Positions 9,766 to 19,086 of a stretch of DNA of 64,000 bases are shown piece after piece. The stretch comes from Tatlockia sp. (GTDB lineage: Bacteria > Pseudomonadota > Gammaproteobacteria > Legionellales > Legionellaceae). The notes under the pieces were generated by a model. It ran no database searches, was not told the origin of the DNA, and worked only from the letters and a program-made list of their open reading frames with translations. Position numbers and translations under genes: made by a program. Each line of letters begins with the position of its first letter. Position 1 is the stretch's first letter. The stretch covers positions 62,001 through 126,000 of the forward strand of contig JACCVV010000067.1 in the NCBI GenBank assembly GCA_013697955.1, written 5' to 3'.

Positions 9766-10790
9766 AGTAACAAACCTTGATTTATAAAATCTGTTATTTG
9801 GTTTCGCACCAAATCAATAACATTATTTTTTACTTCTAAAACGGCTTCTTCGATAGCGAATTGAAAGGCAATCTCACCAGCACCACCGTGACTTTTAACT
9901 ACCACGCCATTTAAACCGAGAAGAGATGCGCCATTGTAACGAGCCGGATCCATTCTTTTTTTAAGATGGCCCAAAGCTGGCATTGCTATAAGTCCAGCAA
10001 TTTTGGCTGGAATAGAGCGGGTAAAAGATTCCCTCAGACCTTCAAGCATTAATTTGGCAAGTCCTTCGCTGGCTTTTAAAGCAACATTTCCGACAAATCC
10101 ATCACAAACTACCAAATCCACTTGGCCTGAATAAAAATGATCACCTTCAACATAGCCAACGTAATTTAATAAATTACATTCGGCTAGCATATGAGCGGTT
10201 CGCTTGACTTGATCATTGCCTTTTATTTCTTCTACGCCGATATTCAGCAAAGCAATCTTTGGTTTATCTTTTTTGTCGACCGCCTGAATCAACGCTGAAC
10301 CCATTACAGCAAATTGAAATAAATGCTCAGCACAGGAATCCACATTTGCACCTAAATCAATGACTCGGGTTCTACCCTGAAGAGTGGGTAATTCCGAGAT
10401 AATTGCAGGCCGGTCTATTCCAGGTAGTGTTTTCAGAACAAAGCGAGCGGTAGCCATCAGAGCGCCAGTGTTACCAGCACTTACACAGGCCTGCGCCCTT
10501 CCTTCCTTGACTAAATTAATAGCCACTCGCATTGAAGAATCTTTTTTATTACGCATCGCATGGGAGGGCAATTCATCCATAGCAACAACTTCTGAAGCAT
10601 GAACCACAGAAAATTGGCTGTTATTTGAGACGCCTAGCTTTTTAAGATGCGAATTTACTTGGGTTTGATCACCAACCAACAACAATTTCAAATCCGGGTT
10701 GTGACGTGAAGCACGGACACAGGCAGGAATCACTACTTTTAAGCCATGATCCCCACCCATCGCATCAATCGCAATGGTGATGTTTTTCAA
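9762..10790 (-). CDS. plsX: Phosphate acyltransferase PlsX
   Basis: A 342-residue peripheral membrane enzyme converting acyl-ACP to acyl-phosphate, the donor for glycerol-3-phosphate acylation. The N-terminal [10 protein letters not shown] and the [19 protein letters not shown] and [12 protein letters not shown] segments are characteristic. It lies between rpmF (5-base gap) and fabH (4-base overlap), the rpmF-plsX-fabH order common to gammaproteobacteria, linking phospholipid and fatty-acid synthesis to ribosome production. Confidence 0.95.
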   Translation of the reverse strand: MKNITIAIDAMGGDHGLKVVIPACVRASRHNPDLKLLLVGDQTQVNSHLKKLGVSNNSQFSVVHASEVVAMDELPSHAMRNKKDSSMRVAINLVKEGRAQACVSAGNTGALMATARFVLKTLPGIDRPAIISELPTLQGRTRVIDLGANVDSCAEHLFQFAVMGSALIQAVDKKDKPKIALLNIGVEEIKGNDQVKRTAHMLAECNLLNYVGYVEGDHFYSGQVDLVVCDGFVGNVALKASEGLAKLMLEGLRESFTRSIPAKIAGLIAMPALGHLKKRMDPARYNGASLLGLNGVVVKSHGGAGEIAFQFAIEEAVLEVKNNVIDLVRNQITDFINQGLLL

Positions 10791-10795
10791 GCGGA

Positions 10796-10990
10796 TTACT
10801 CTTGTTCTTCGTAAGCGTTATCCGTTTCAAGGACCTTGCGACCACGGTAATAACCGTCTTCAGTAATATGGTGACGACGATGAGTTTCACCAGTAGTTGG
10901 GTCAACAGATAAGGTAGGTTTGGTTAAAGCATCATGGGAACGACGCATATCACGTTTGGAACGTGATTTTTTATTTTGTTGTACAGCCAT
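10796..10990 (-). CDS. rpmF: 50S ribosomal protein L32
   Basis: A 64-residue basic ribosomal protein. The sequence [20 protein letters not shown] is the gammaproteobacterial L32 N-terminus, followed by THRRHHIT and GYYRGRKV. After GRKV, where E. coli L32 ends, there is an acidic tail of about 11 residues ([11 protein letters not shown]). It belongs to the yceD-rpmF-plsX operon. Confidence 0.95.
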   Translation of the reverse strand: MAVQQNKKSRSKRDMRRSHDALTKPTLSVDPTTGETHRRHHITEDGYYRGRKVLETDNAYEEQE

Positions 10991-11067
10991 TTTTTTACTC
11001 CTAAAATTGCATTTGCTGGGGCGAAATATTACAGATTTTTCGCGGGTAATCCAAGTAATTTATAATT

Positions 11068-11493
11068 TTATTCTCTTTCTGCGCTAATAAAATTTTCTAT
11101 TTCATGATCGCAATCCTTATAATCAGGATGAAATTCGGGTGTATAGAGATTTAATTCATCAGTTATGATTTCCTGCAAATCAATCTCTTGGGCAGCTACA
11201 ATACAATCATAATGATTCATAATTTGTTCTGCGATGTCCTCGCTATTACAAATAGCAAGCTCAGTTTGATTAAGATAGCTATGGTTAAATTGGCTTAAAC
11301 AGCGTTGACAAGTGATTATTAAATCAGCTTTTGAATTAAGGTTTAGAAGGTAATAATTATCAAAATTTCTAATTCCAAAGTCACAATTAATACTACAGGG
11401 TGGATTTAAATGTTCCGGCAATCTATCCTGAATTTTAATTATATGCGCTTGTTGTTCATTTCTTGCTGCTGATGTTTTTAAATTAATTCTCAT
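11068..11493 (-). CDS. yceD: YceD/DUF177 family protein (large-subunit RNA accumulation)
   Basis: A 141-residue protein of the DUF177 family, which sits immediately before rpmF in most bacteria and has been linked to 23S rRNA accumulation. The family marks are the CQRCLSQF stretch in the middle (residues about 82-89) and the acidic segment after it (EIITDELNLYTPEF) ending in HPDYKDCD. It is the first gene of the long minus-strand block and diverges from mnmA over an 85-base promoter region. The precise biochemical role is not settled for the family. Confidence 0.82.
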   Translation of the reverse strand: MRINLKTSAARNEQQAHIIKIQDRLPEHLNPPCSINCDFGIRNFDNYYLLNLNSKADLIITCQRCLSQFNHSYLNQTELAICNSEDIAEQIMNHYDCIVAAQEIDLQEIITDELNLYTPEFHPDYKDCDHEIENFISAERE

Positions 11494-11514
11494 ATCTTCG
11501 ACTTATAAATCAAA

Positions 11515-11542
11515 TTGCGATGTTAAATTACCTTATTATACC
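11515..11542. promoter_or_regulatory. Divergent promoter region of mnmA and yceD-rpmF-fab
   Basis: On the plus strand TTGCGA (11515-11520) and TATACC (11537-11542), spaced by 16 bases, fit a sigma-70 promoter for mnmA. On the minus strand a perfect TATAAT (11540-11535) overlaps the same bases and could serve yceD, although its -35 is weak. Overlapping -10 elements would make the two transcripts compete. Confidence 0.42.
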
Positions 11543-11578
11543 GTAAAATAGAATTTTTTTTATACATTTTGATATTTC

Positions 11579-12652
11579 ATGAAAGAAAAAGTAATTGTAG
11601 GTATGTCCGGCGGTGTTGATTCATCGGTCGCAGCCTGGCTTTTGTGTCAGGAAGGCTATGCTGTAGAAGGCTTGTTTATGAAGAATTGGGAGCAGGATGA
11701 TTCCAATGACTTCTGCGCCGCTGCAGCAGATTTAGCCGACGCACAGGCGGTTTGTAATCAATTAGGTATCCCCTTGCATACAATTAATTTTGCAAAAGAA
11801 TACTGGGATCGGGTTTTTAGCTATTTCCTTCAAGAATACGAAAAAGGCCGCACGCCTAATCCGGACGTTTTATGTAACAGAGAAATCAAATTTTCGGCCT
11901 TTTTAAATCATGCCCTAACCTTAGGTGCTGATTATATTGCAACCGGTCATTATGCTAAAACGCGTGATGGTGAACTGTTAAAAGCAAAGGACAGAGAAAA
12001 AGATCAAACCTATTTTTTACATGCTGTCTCCTCAGAGGCCTTGGCTAAAACTTTATTTCCTGTTGGAAATTATCACAAAGCCCAAATACGAGAATTTGCT
12101 AAAGATTTAGGGCTTGTAACTCACGATAAAAAGGACTCAACGGGAATATGCTTTATTGGTGAAAAACGTTTTAAGTCCTTCCTTCAAGAGTTTATTCTTG
12201 CCAAACCTGGTGAAATACATACCAGTACAGGCGAACACATCGGCAAACATGATGGTTTAATGTATTACACTTTTGGACAACGTCAAGGGCTTGGCATCGG
12301 GGGACGACAGGAGGCTGGCGAAGAACCCTGGTATGTCGTTGATAAAGATCTAGCCAATAATGTTTTAATAGTGGCACAAGGAAATGATCACCCCATGCTT
12401 TATTCTCAGGGACTTATATGCGGACCAATTCACTGGATAAGTGATAATAAAGAGAATTTACCGCTAACTTGCTTTGCAAAAACACGATATCGCCAGCCAG
12501 AACAAGCCTGTGTAATTTCTCCTGAGGACCAAAATAAGCATTATATAATGTTCTCAAGTTTCCAAAGAGCAGTTACACCGGGACAATATATCGTCTTTTA
12601 TGATAAAAATGTTTGCTTGGGTGGAGCGACTATTGAACAAATCATCCGTTAA
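11579..12652 (+). CDS. mnmA: tRNA-specific 2-thiouridylase MnmA
   Basis: A 357-residue enzyme that thiolates U34 in tRNAs for Lys, Glu and Gln, taking sulfur from the Tus relay and activating the tRNA with ATP. The PP-loop SGGVDSS is at residues 10-16 and FMKNWEQDD follows. The two catalytic cysteines are C99 ([12 protein letters not shown]) and C191 ([10 protein letters not shown]). The C-terminal barrel ([17 protein letters not shown]) is complete. It is a single gene, 85 bases upstream of erpA. Confidence 0.95.
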   Translation: MKEKVIVGMSGGVDSSVAAWLLCQEGYAVEGLFMKNWEQDDSNDFCAAAADLADAQAVCNQLGIPLHTINFAKEYWDRVFSYFLQEYEKGRTPNPDVLCNREIKFSAFLNHALTLGADYIATGHYAKTRDGELLKAKDREKDQTYFLHAVSSEALAKTLFPVGNYHKAQIREFAKDLGLVTHDKKDSTGICFIGEKRFKSFLQEFILAKPGEIHTSTGEHIGKHDGLMYYTFGQRQGLGIGGRQEAGEEPWYVVDKDLANNVLIVAQGNDHPMLYSQGLICGPIHWISDNKENLPLTCFAKTRYRQPEQACVISPEDQNKHYIMFSSFQRAVTPGQYIVFYDKNVCLGGATIEQIIR

Positions 12653-12684
12653 TCACCTTAATTTTAGCTCTGTCCAAAAGGGTA

Positions 12685-12690
12685 TATAAT
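12685..12690 (+). promoter_or_regulatory. Putative -10 element for erpA
   Basis: A perfect TATAAT lies 47 bases before the erpA ATG in the short mnmA-erpA gap. No strong -35 is visible 17 bases upstream, so the assignment is weak. A TTGGAG ribosome-binding site precedes the ATG by five bases. Confidence 0.3.
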
Positions 12691-12737
12691 AAAATTAATA
12701 GCAAACTGGATTTATATTTAAACAATTTGGAGTTTTT

Positions 12738-13127
12738 ATGAGTGCAATTAATCTGTCCCCTTCTTCTAATGGCATTTATTTTTCTGTTAACGCAGCTGAT
12801 AAAGTGGCCTCCTTAATCGCTGAAGAAGAAAATCCCAGCCTAAATTTGCGTGTGTTTGTAACAGGCGGAGGTTGTTCAGGATTTCAATATGGGTTTACCT
12901 TTGATGAAAAAATTCAGGAGGACGATACAGTTATCGAACAAGTTTGCTCAAATGGCGAATCTTCAGTTAAGTTATTAGTTGACTCAATGAGCTATCAATA
13001 TTTGAGTGATGCAGAAATTGATTACGTAGAGAATATTCAGGGGGCTCAATTTGTTATTCGCAATCCTAATGCCAAAACAACCTGCGGTTGCGGTTCCTCT
13101 TTTAGCATGGGTGATGAAGACGAGTAG
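12738..13127 (+). CDS. erpA: Iron-sulfur cluster insertion protein ErpA (A-type carrier)
   Basis: A 129-residue A-type Fe-S carrier that passes clusters to apoproteins. The three conserved cysteines are C46 ([12 protein letters not shown]) and C116 and C118 ([10 protein letters not shown]). The CGCGSSF ending and isolated position favour ErpA over IscA, which would sit in an isc operon. A short acidic tail (GDEDE) ends the protein. It converges on the L,D-transpeptidase gene across a strong hairpin. Confidence 0.88.
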   Translation: MSAINLSPSSNGIYFSVNAADKVASLIAEEENPSLNLRVFVTGGGCSGFQYGFTFDEKIQEDDTVIEQVCSNGESSVKLLVDSMSYQYLSDAEIDYVENIQGAQFVIRNPNAKTTCGCGSSFSMGDEDE

Positions 13128-13155
13128 AGGGATTTCATATTTATGAAACCCCTCT
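13126..13155. terminator. Hairpin between convergent erpA and L,D-transpeptidase genes
   Basis: Two 13-base arms at 13126-13138 and 13143-13155 pair with a single mismatch around a 4-base loop, starting within the erpA stop codon. It sits exactly between two converging genes and so may terminate both transcripts. No clear T-run follows on either strand, which lowers confidence in intrinsic termination. Confidence 0.5.
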
Positions 13156-13162
13156 TGGACGA

Positions 13163-13702
13163 TTAATAAGATTTAATGATAACTGGTGTGCCAATGCTCA
13201 TGAAATTATGGTTTAACCATCGTGCTGCTTCTGGCTGCACTCGTATACATCCATGGCTTGCGTTGTAATTTGGCATTTCGTAGGATCCATGAACCGCATA
13301 ATTTTTAGCGAAAAACATACAATAAGGCATCTTTGCTCCACCCTTTCCTACTGGGTAACGGCTTGACTTACAATCGGCTCCGCCTTTGGAAATTACACGA
13401 AAGGTTCCGCTTGGGGTTTTGCAGGAGCGGCCGACATCTTTGCAATATTTACCACCGCCAACAGCTTTACCGGAGCGTATAACCTTACCATTTGCCATAG
13501 CTTTCCAGGTCAGTGTGCGTGGATTGAAGGTGAAGGATTTTGAAGAATACCCCCTTTGTGATTTCGATGTGTACTCCTTTGGACTATCTTCTTCATCCTC
13601 ATATTCATCGTAATCGTTGTTGTAGGCAAAAGCTGAGTTTCCTGCAAATACTAAAGCAAATAAAGAAAGAGCCCCTGACTTGTAGATTTTGAGTGCGTCC
13701 AT
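13163..13702 (-). CDS. Periplasmic L,D-transpeptidase (YkuD domain)
   Basis: A 179-residue secreted protein: signal peptide at about residues 1-26 (hydrophobic stretch ending NSAFA), then an Asp/Glu-rich linker, then a YkuD domain. The catalytic signature is complete, with H138 (VHGSYEMP) and H150 and C152 in SHGCIRV. Such enzymes make 3-3 peptidoglycan cross-links or attach proteins to the wall; which of these cannot be told. It is shorter than ErfK/YbiS-type enzymes and has no LysM domain. Four extra cysteines before the active site could form disulfides. Confidence 0.85.
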   Translation of the reverse strand: MDALKIYKSGALSLFALVFAGNSAFAYNNDYDEYEDEEDSPKEYTSKSQRGYSSKSFTFNPRTLTWKAMANGKVIRSGKAVGGGKYCKDVGRSCKTPSGTFRVISKGGADCKSSRYPVGKGGAKMPYCMFFAKNYAVHGSYEMPNYNASHGCIRVQPEAARWLNHNFMSIGTPVIIKSY

Positions 13703-13767
13703 AATTCATCCATAAGTTAGTATTCTTGAATCTAACTATAGGACAATTTTTGAACAATTCCAGTTTT

Positions 13768-14469
13768 TTATTCCGCCCCCCATAGGTTAGTTCCGGATTT
13801 TTCTACTAAAAATTGAATAAAGGTATCATGTGTTTCCAGTTCTTGAGGAGTCGCAACAATGATTGGTGAGGTACATGCTAGCAGTTCCTCGACTTGGGTA
13901 ATTGATCGGTTATTTGAAGCTGCAATTTCAATATTGTCCTCAAATAAATTGCCTTGACCGCCAGTCATCGCTAAATAGACTGAGGCTAAGATTTCCGCAT
14001 CAAGTAATGCGCCATGCAAAGTACGGTTAGAATTATCAATTTCATATCGTTTGCACAAGGCATCGAGGCTATTGCGTTGGCCAGGATGTTTTTCTCTGGC
14101 TAAGGATAAAGTACAACAAATTTTACTTAACTCGTGAATTTGAAACAGCGATTTAATCAGTTTTAATTCAGCATTAAGAAATCCAACATCAAAGGCCGCA
14201 TTGTGTATTATTAATTCTGCTCCTCTAATAAATTCGATGAACTCTTCAACAATGTCTTGAAATAAGGGCTTATCCTGTAGAAATTCATTACTTATTCCAT
14301 GGACGCGAAAAGCACCCTCGTCAACCTTACGTTGAGGATTTAAATAAGCATGAAAATTTTTTTTGGTTAATTTTCGTTCAAACAGTTCTACGCAGCCTAT
14401 TTCAATGATTCGATGACCAGATTCGTGACCAATCCCCGTGGTTTCTGTATCTAATACAACTTGTCGCAT
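13768..14469 (-). CDS. dnaQ: DNA polymerase III epsilon subunit (proofreading exonuclease)
   Basis: A 233-residue 3'-5' exonuclease of the replicase. The DEDDh motifs are present: D7 and E9 in VLDTETTG, HNAAFDVGFLN in the middle, and HGALLDAEI towards the end. The C-terminal tail (ENIEIAASNN onward) corresponds to the segment that binds the alpha subunit. I chose the ATG at 14469, which has GGAG seven bases upstream, over an in-frame TTG at 14475. It follows rnhA by 13 bases; rnhA and dnaQ are neighbours in many gammaproteobacteria, though divergent in E. coli. Confidence 0.93.
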   Translation of the reverse strand: MRQVVLDTETTGIGHESGHRIIEIGCVELFERKLTKKNFHAYLNPQRKVDEGAFRVHGISNEFLQDKPLFQDIVEEFIEFIRGAELIIHNAAFDVGFLNAELKLIKSLFQIHELSKICCTLSLAREKHPGQRNSLDALCKRYEIDNSNRTLHGALLDAEILASVYLAMTGGQGNLFEDNIEIAASNNRSITQVEELLACTSPIIVATPQELETHDTFIQFLVEKSGTNLWGAE

Positions 14470-14482
14470 CGGCAAACTCCAA

Positions 14483-14923
14483 TCAAAAAGTGCTTAAAAG
14501 TTCTTCAATGGCTTTGTTGGCCAAGGCATCGGCAAGATCATTTTCTGGATGTCCCGAATGCCCCTTAATCCAGTGCCAATTTATCGTATGAATTGTTGCT
14601 AACTGGTCTAAACTTTTCCAAAGATCGGCATTTTTAACCTCTTCTTTTTTTGAATTACGCCAGCCTTTTTTCTTCCATTGCGCAAGCCATTGCGTCATTC
14701 CCAGTCGTAAATATTGTGAATCGGTATATAAATCAACCTCTGAGGTTTTTTTGAGAGCAGATAAGCCCTCAATCGCGGCTGTTAATTCCATACGGTTATT
14801 GGTAGTGTGCTCGATAGAACCATAGAGGTGTTTTTCGTGGCCATTCCATCTTAATATTGCTCCCCAACCCCCTGGGCCAGGATTACCTTTACAGGCACCA
14901 TCTGTAAAAATTTCAATTTTCAT
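14483..14923 (-). CDS. rnhA: Ribonuclease HI
   Basis: A 146-residue endonuclease that removes RNA from RNA-DNA hybrids. The acidic catalytic residues are visible: D8 ([11 protein letters not shown]), E46 ([10 protein letters not shown]), D68 region (LYTDSQYL) and the C-terminal Asp in [11 protein letters not shown]. The [10 protein letters not shown] segment includes the conserved histidine loop. Its ATG overlaps the stop of the upstream SDR gene (ATGA), so it is translated from that transcript. Normal length. Confidence 0.95.
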   Translation of the reverse strand: MKIEIFTDGACKGNPGPGGWGAILRWNGHEKHLYGSIEHTTNNRMELTAAIEGLSALKKTSEVDLYTDSQYLRLGMTQWLAQWKKKGWRNSKKEEVKNADLWKSLDQLATIHTINWHWIKGHSGHPENDLADALANKAIEELLSTF

Positions 14924-15726
14924 AAAAACAAATCGTAAAAGAGCTTAGTTGAGGGATCGATAGCATACCCGGAAAAATCGACAACGCCAGCTTTTATTAA
15001 AACCTCCTCATCAATGAAAAAATTTCCTGTAGTTGACCTTGAAGGCTGTGACAAAATCCAATGAGCAGCATCAGCAACAATTTTAGGCTTCCTACTTGCT
15101 TTGTAAATAGCATCTGGAAAATTGACCCGGATTGCATCGGTCGCAATCACTGTAAGAGGCCATAACGAATTAACAGCAATGCCCTCAGGTTTTAACTCTT
15201 CAGCCAAACCAAGGGTACACATGCTCATTCCGTATTTACTAATGGTATAAGCAAGATGAGGTGCAAACCATTCAGGCTTCATAGATAAGGGGGGCGATAG
15301 GGTAAGAATATGAGGATTTTCCGACTCCTTTAAATGCGGAATTGCTGCTTTTGAACAGGCAAAGGTTGCGCGGGTATTGACTGTCTGCATTAAATCATAG
15401 CGCTTCATGGTCGTATCTTCAGTTCGGGTAAGACTAATTGCCGAGGCGTTATTGATCAAGATATCCAGTTTTCCAAAGGAAGCTATTGTCTTAGCCATAG
15501 CCTCTTCCAGCTGCTCCTCGTTACGCACATCCACTTGCAGGGGTAAGGCTCGTCCGCCAAGATCTTCTATTTCCTTTGCTACTGAATGTATAGTTCCTTT
15601 TAGCGTTGGATGGGGCTTATCTGTTTTTGCAGCAATCACTATAGATGCTTTCTCCCTCGCGAACTTAAGGGCAATTGCTCTGCCAATTCCGCGGCTGCCA
15701 CCCGTTATAAATATGACTTTAGACAT
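14920..15726 (-). CDS. Short-chain dehydrogenase, HSDL2-like
   Basis: A 268-residue SDR oxidoreductase. The Rossmann loop is ITGGSRGIG (residues 7-15), NNAS is the structural motif, and YTISKYG carries the catalytic Tyr and Lys. The insert [15 protein letters not shown] after the second strand is typical of the hydroxysteroid-dehydrogenase-like (HSDL2) branch, which acts on unknown lipid-related substrates. It begins 14 bases after hutH behind a strong AAGGAG site and overlaps rnhA by 4 bases, so it bridges a catabolic operon and two DNA genes. Substrate unknown. Confidence 0.8.
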   Translation of the reverse strand: MSKVIFITGGSRGIGRAIALKFAREKASIVIAAKTDKPHPTLKGTIHSVAKEIEDLGGRALPLQVDVRNEEQLEEAMAKTIASFGKLDILINNASAISLTRTEDTTMKRYDLMQTVNTRATFACSKAAIPHLKESENPHILTLSPPLSMKPEWFAPHLAYTISKYGMSMCTLGLAEELKPEGIAVNSLWPLTVIATDAIRVNFPDAIYKASRKPKIVADAAHWILSQPSRSTTGNFFIDEEVLIKAGVVDFSGYAIDPSTKLFYDLFL

Positions 15727-15740
15727 TTTTTCTCCTTTTA

Positions 15741-17255
15741 TTAAGCCGAAATTGAATCAAAAGTGAATTCTCCCTTGAGAATCTTCTTTTTAATAAGGGC
15801 TATTTCGGGTGCAAAGTAGCGATCTGATTCATACGGAGTAATCTGTTCACGGACTCTATCATAAATTATTTTTAATTTTGGTGATGTGGTTAAAGGCTTG
15901 TGAAACTCCAAACCCTGGCAGGCAGCTAACAATTCAATGGCAACGATAGTAAGGGTATTCTCTATCATACTAAACAAACGCAGGGCCGCATTGGTTGCCA
16001 TCGACACATGATCTTCCTGATTTGCCGAGGTGGGCATTGAATCAACTGAATGAGGATGGGCAAGCGCCTTATTATCACTTGCACAAGCAGCAGCTGTGGT
16101 ATGTGCGTTCATAAAACCGGAATTCAAACCACATTCTTTAACTAAAAACGCCGGGAGACCGCTGAAGTTCTTATCAATCAACAAAGCACTACGTCGCTCG
16201 GAATTTGCTCCAATTTCAGCAATTGCCAAACTCAAATTATCTGCTGCCAAAGCAAGCATTTCACCATGGAAATTACCCCCTGATAAAATTTGATTTTGTT
16301 CCACAAAGATTAAAGGATTATCGGTCACAGCGTTAACTTCTACGCCTAAAGTTTCAGCAACAAAACGGATCTGGTGAAGAACAGCACCCATGATTTGGGG
16401 CTGACATCTTAATGAATAGGGATCTTGAACTCGGGTGCAATCACGATGTGATTCACGGATTTCCGAGCCGGATAATAATTCCATATATAAAAGAGCTACA
16501 TCACGCTGTGCCTGGTGTCCACGAATCAAGTGAATTCGATCATCGAAAGGTACATCGCTGCCAAAAGCCGCATCAACTGATAAAGAACCTGCCAAAATAG
16601 CAGCTTCAAACAGTATTTCTGTGTTGAACAAAGCTTGAATGCACAGGGCCGTTGAAACTTGCAAGCCATTTATTAAGGCCAAGCCTTCTTTAGGAGCGAG
16701 TTGCAGGGATTTTAACCCAGCAATTTGTAAACCTTCTTTTGCGCTTAGAATTTTTCCTTTATACCTAACCTCTCCTTCCCCTATCAAGGGTAAGGCAAGA
16801 TGCGCAAGTGGACACAAATCCCCTGACGCACCCACAGAACCTTTTGCTGGAATACAAGGATAAATTCCTTTATTGAAGAACGTTAAAAGGGCTTCGATTA
16901 ATTCTTTTCTCACTCCGGAATATCCTTGGGCAAGAGCATTTATTTTAAGCAATAAAATTAGAGCGACCAATTTATCCGATAAAAGTTCACCTGTTCCACA
17001 GGCGTGAGAAAGAATTAAGTTTCTTTGCAATTGTTCCAATTGTTCTGTGGATATTCTTTCCCGGGCCAGTAAACCAAAACCTGTATTAATCCCATACACA
17101 GTAAGGTTTTCCTCGATAATTTTTTTAACATATTGACAAGACGCATTGATAGAATGTAAGGCAGAATCATTTAATACACAGGTTATAGAATTCTTAAGAA
17201 TATATTGGATTGATTTAAGGTCCATCTGACCTGGAATTATAGTGAATTTTTTCAT
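15741..17255 (-). CDS. hutH: Histidine ammonia-lyase
   Basis: A 504-residue enzyme that removes ammonia from L-histidine to give urocanate, the first step of histidine use. The MIO prosthetic group forms from A143-S144-G145 in [10 protein letters not shown], and Tyr in VYGINTGFG is the catalytic base region. I set the start at the ATG (17255) overlapping the hutU stop as ATGA, not the in-frame codon 36 bases upstream. Order hutU-hutH is as in many Hut operons. hutI and hutG are not in the window. Confidence 0.95.
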   Translation of the reverse strand: MKKFTIIPGQMDLKSIQYILKNSITCVLNDSALHSINASCQYVKKIIEENLTVYGINTGFGLLARERISTEQLEQLQRNLILSHACGTGELLSDKLVALILLLKINALAQGYSGVRKELIEALLTFFNKGIYPCIPAKGSVGASGDLCPLAHLALPLIGEGEVRYKGKILSAKEGLQIAGLKSLQLAPKEGLALINGLQVSTALCIQALFNTEILFEAAILAGSLSVDAAFGSDVPFDDRIHLIRGHQAQRDVALLYMELLSGSEIRESHRDCTRVQDPYSLRCQPQIMGAVLHQIRFVAETLGVEVNAVTDNPLIFVEQNQILSGGNFHGEMLALAADNLSLAIAEIGANSERRSALLIDKNFSGLPAFLVKECGLNSGFMNAHTTAAACASDNKALAHPHSVDSMPTSANQEDHVSMATNAALRLFSMIENTLTIVAIELLAACQGLEFHKPLTTSPKLKIIYDRVREQITPYESDRYFAPEIALIKKKILKGEFTFDSISA

Positions 17256-18937
17256 TGTTCTTTGCCTCCAATTGATTCCATTGGTAGCCACAAATTATTT
17301 TCTCGTGCAGATTGTTTTGCTAATTCATAACCAGCGTCAGCATGACGCATAATACCTGTAGCGGGATCGTTATGAAGAACTCGTTTAATTCGTGCTGCAG
17401 CTTCATCGGTTCCATCTGCCACAATGACGAGTCCAGCGTGTTGCGAGAAGCCCATACCCACTCCTCCGCCATGATGAATACTTACCCAGGTAGCACCCGA
17501 TGCACAATTTAATAAAGCATTTAAAAGAGGCCAATCTGAAACTGCATCTGAGCCATCAAGCATATCCTCAGTTTCGCGATTAGGACTGGCTACAGAGCCT
17601 GAATCGAGGTGATCCCGACCAATAACAATAGGGGCTTTTAGTTCTTTATTCTTTACCATTTCATTAAAAGCTAAAGCCAGACGAGCCCGATCGTTTAAAC
17701 CAACCCAGCAAATTCTTGCTGGCAGTCCTTGAAATGCAATTTTGTCAGCCGCTAAATTAAGCCAGTTCAGCAAATGTTTATCATTCTGCATCAGACTTTT
17801 TACTTTTCTATCAGTTGCATAAATATCCTTAGGATCACCTGATAAAGCGACCCAGCGAAATGGACCTATTCCTTCACAAAATAGAGGGCGAATAAAGGCA
17901 GGAACAAAACCGGGAATTCTAAAGGCGTTAATAATCCCTTCTTCATAGGCCATTTGACGAATATTGTTGCCATAATCAAAAACAATTGCACCTTTAATTT
18001 GAAAGGCGAGCATTGCCTCAACCTGTTCGGCAATGGACGCTTTTGCTGCAGCAACCACCTCGTTAGGAGCGGTTTCTCTCAATTTATTTGCCTTTTCCAA
18101 AGACCAGCCGCGTGGTAGATAGCCGTTTAAAGGATCGTGTGCTGAAGTTTGATCTGTCACTATATCTGGCCTTACATCGCGCTTAATCAATTCAGGGTAA
18201 ATATCGGCTGCGTTAGCTAATAAACCTACTGATAAGGGTTTTTTATTTTTGCAAGATTGGTAAATCCATTCCAATGCTTCATCGAGTTTAGTTGTGTATT
18301 TATCCAGATAACCCGTTTTAATTCGTTTTTCCAAACGCTCCAGATCACATTCAATAGCTAACATTGAAGCCTTAGCCATAGTTGCTGCAAGTGGCTGTGC
18401 GCCGCCCATTCCTCCTAGTCCCGCGGTTAAGATCCATTTTCCTGACAAATCACCATTGAAATGTTGTTTCGCACAGGAAGTAAAGGTTTCGTAAGTTCCT
18501 TGCACTATCCCTTGCGAACCAATATAGATCCAGGAACCAGCAGTCATTTGACCATACATCATGAGGCCCTTTTTATCGAGTTCATTAAAATGCTCCCAAG
18601 TCGCCCATTTAGGAACCAAATTGGAATTAGCAATTAGAACACGCGGGGCGTTTTCATGAGTAGTGAATACGCCGACAGGTTTTCCAGATTGAATAAGTAA
18701 AGTTTGATTAGCTTCCAGTTCTTTAAGAACTGCAACTATTTTATCAAAAGAGCGCCAGTTTCTTGCAGCGCGACCAAGGCCGCCATAGACAATTAAGGAT
18801 TCCGGATCTTCAGCTACATCGGGATCGAGATTATTACAAAGCATTCTGAGAGCAGCTTCACAGAGCCAATTTTTTGCTTCAAGTTGGTCACCCTGTTTTG
18901 CTCTGATAATCCTTTGATTTGATTTAAGATTTGCCAT
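17252..18937 (-). CDS. hutU: Urocanate hydratase
   Basis: A 561-residue NAD-containing enzyme converting urocanate to imidazolone propionate, the second step of histidine breakdown. The NAD-binding [12 protein letters not shown] and the active-site Cys region [13 protein letters not shown] are present, as is [13 protein letters not shown] near the C-terminus. The ATG at 18937 has GGGAG a few bases upstream and gives the usual length; an in-frame GTG 24 bases earlier is unlikely. It is the first gene of the hutU-hutH-SDR-rnhA-dnaQ run. Confidence 0.95.
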   Translation of the reverse strand: MANLKSNQRIIRAKQGDQLEAKNWLCEAALRMLCNNLDPDVAEDPESLIVYGGLGRAARNWRSFDKIVAVLKELEANQTLLIQSGKPVGVFTTHENAPRVLIANSNLVPKWATWEHFNELDKKGLMMYGQMTAGSWIYIGSQGIVQGTYETFTSCAKQHFNGDLSGKWILTAGLGGMGGAQPLAATMAKASMLAIECDLERLEKRIKTGYLDKYTTKLDEALEWIYQSCKNKKPLSVGLLANAADIYPELIKRDVRPDIVTDQTSAHDPLNGYLPRGWSLEKANKLRETAPNEVVAAAKASIAEQVEAMLAFQIKGAIVFDYGNNIRQMAYEEGIINAFRIPGFVPAFIRPLFCEGIGPFRWVALSGDPKDIYATDRKVKSLMQNDKHLLNWLNLAADKIAFQGLPARICWVGLNDRARLALAFNEMVKNKELKAPIVIGRDHLDSGSVASPNRETEDMLDGSDAVSDWPLLNALLNCASGATWVSIHHGGGVGMGFSQHAGLVIVADGTDEAAARIKRVLHNDPATGIMRHADAGYELAKQSARENNLWLPMESIGGKEQ

Positions 18938-19024
18938 TGTTGGCTCCCTGCCCAAAGACACTAGTTTCCATCATACACCAGACACCAAAGCACTCAAAAA
19001 TTTGTTAAAATTGTAAAGAGCCCA

Positions 19025-19053
19025 TGTGTAATTAATGCACAATGTGATATACT
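19025..19053 (+). promoter_or_regulatory. Imperfect dyad and -10 element before the peptide transporter
   Basis: TGTGTA (19025-19030) and TGCACA (19036-19041) form a 17-base dyad with one mismatch, placed where a -35 would lie relative to a TATACT at 19048-19053. The layout suggests an operator overlapping a promoter of the GTG-started transporter at 19087. Reading is by eye only. Confidence 0.35.
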
Positions 19054-19086
19054 GCGCCAACTCTCTATTTTAACTGGCTTTTTATT

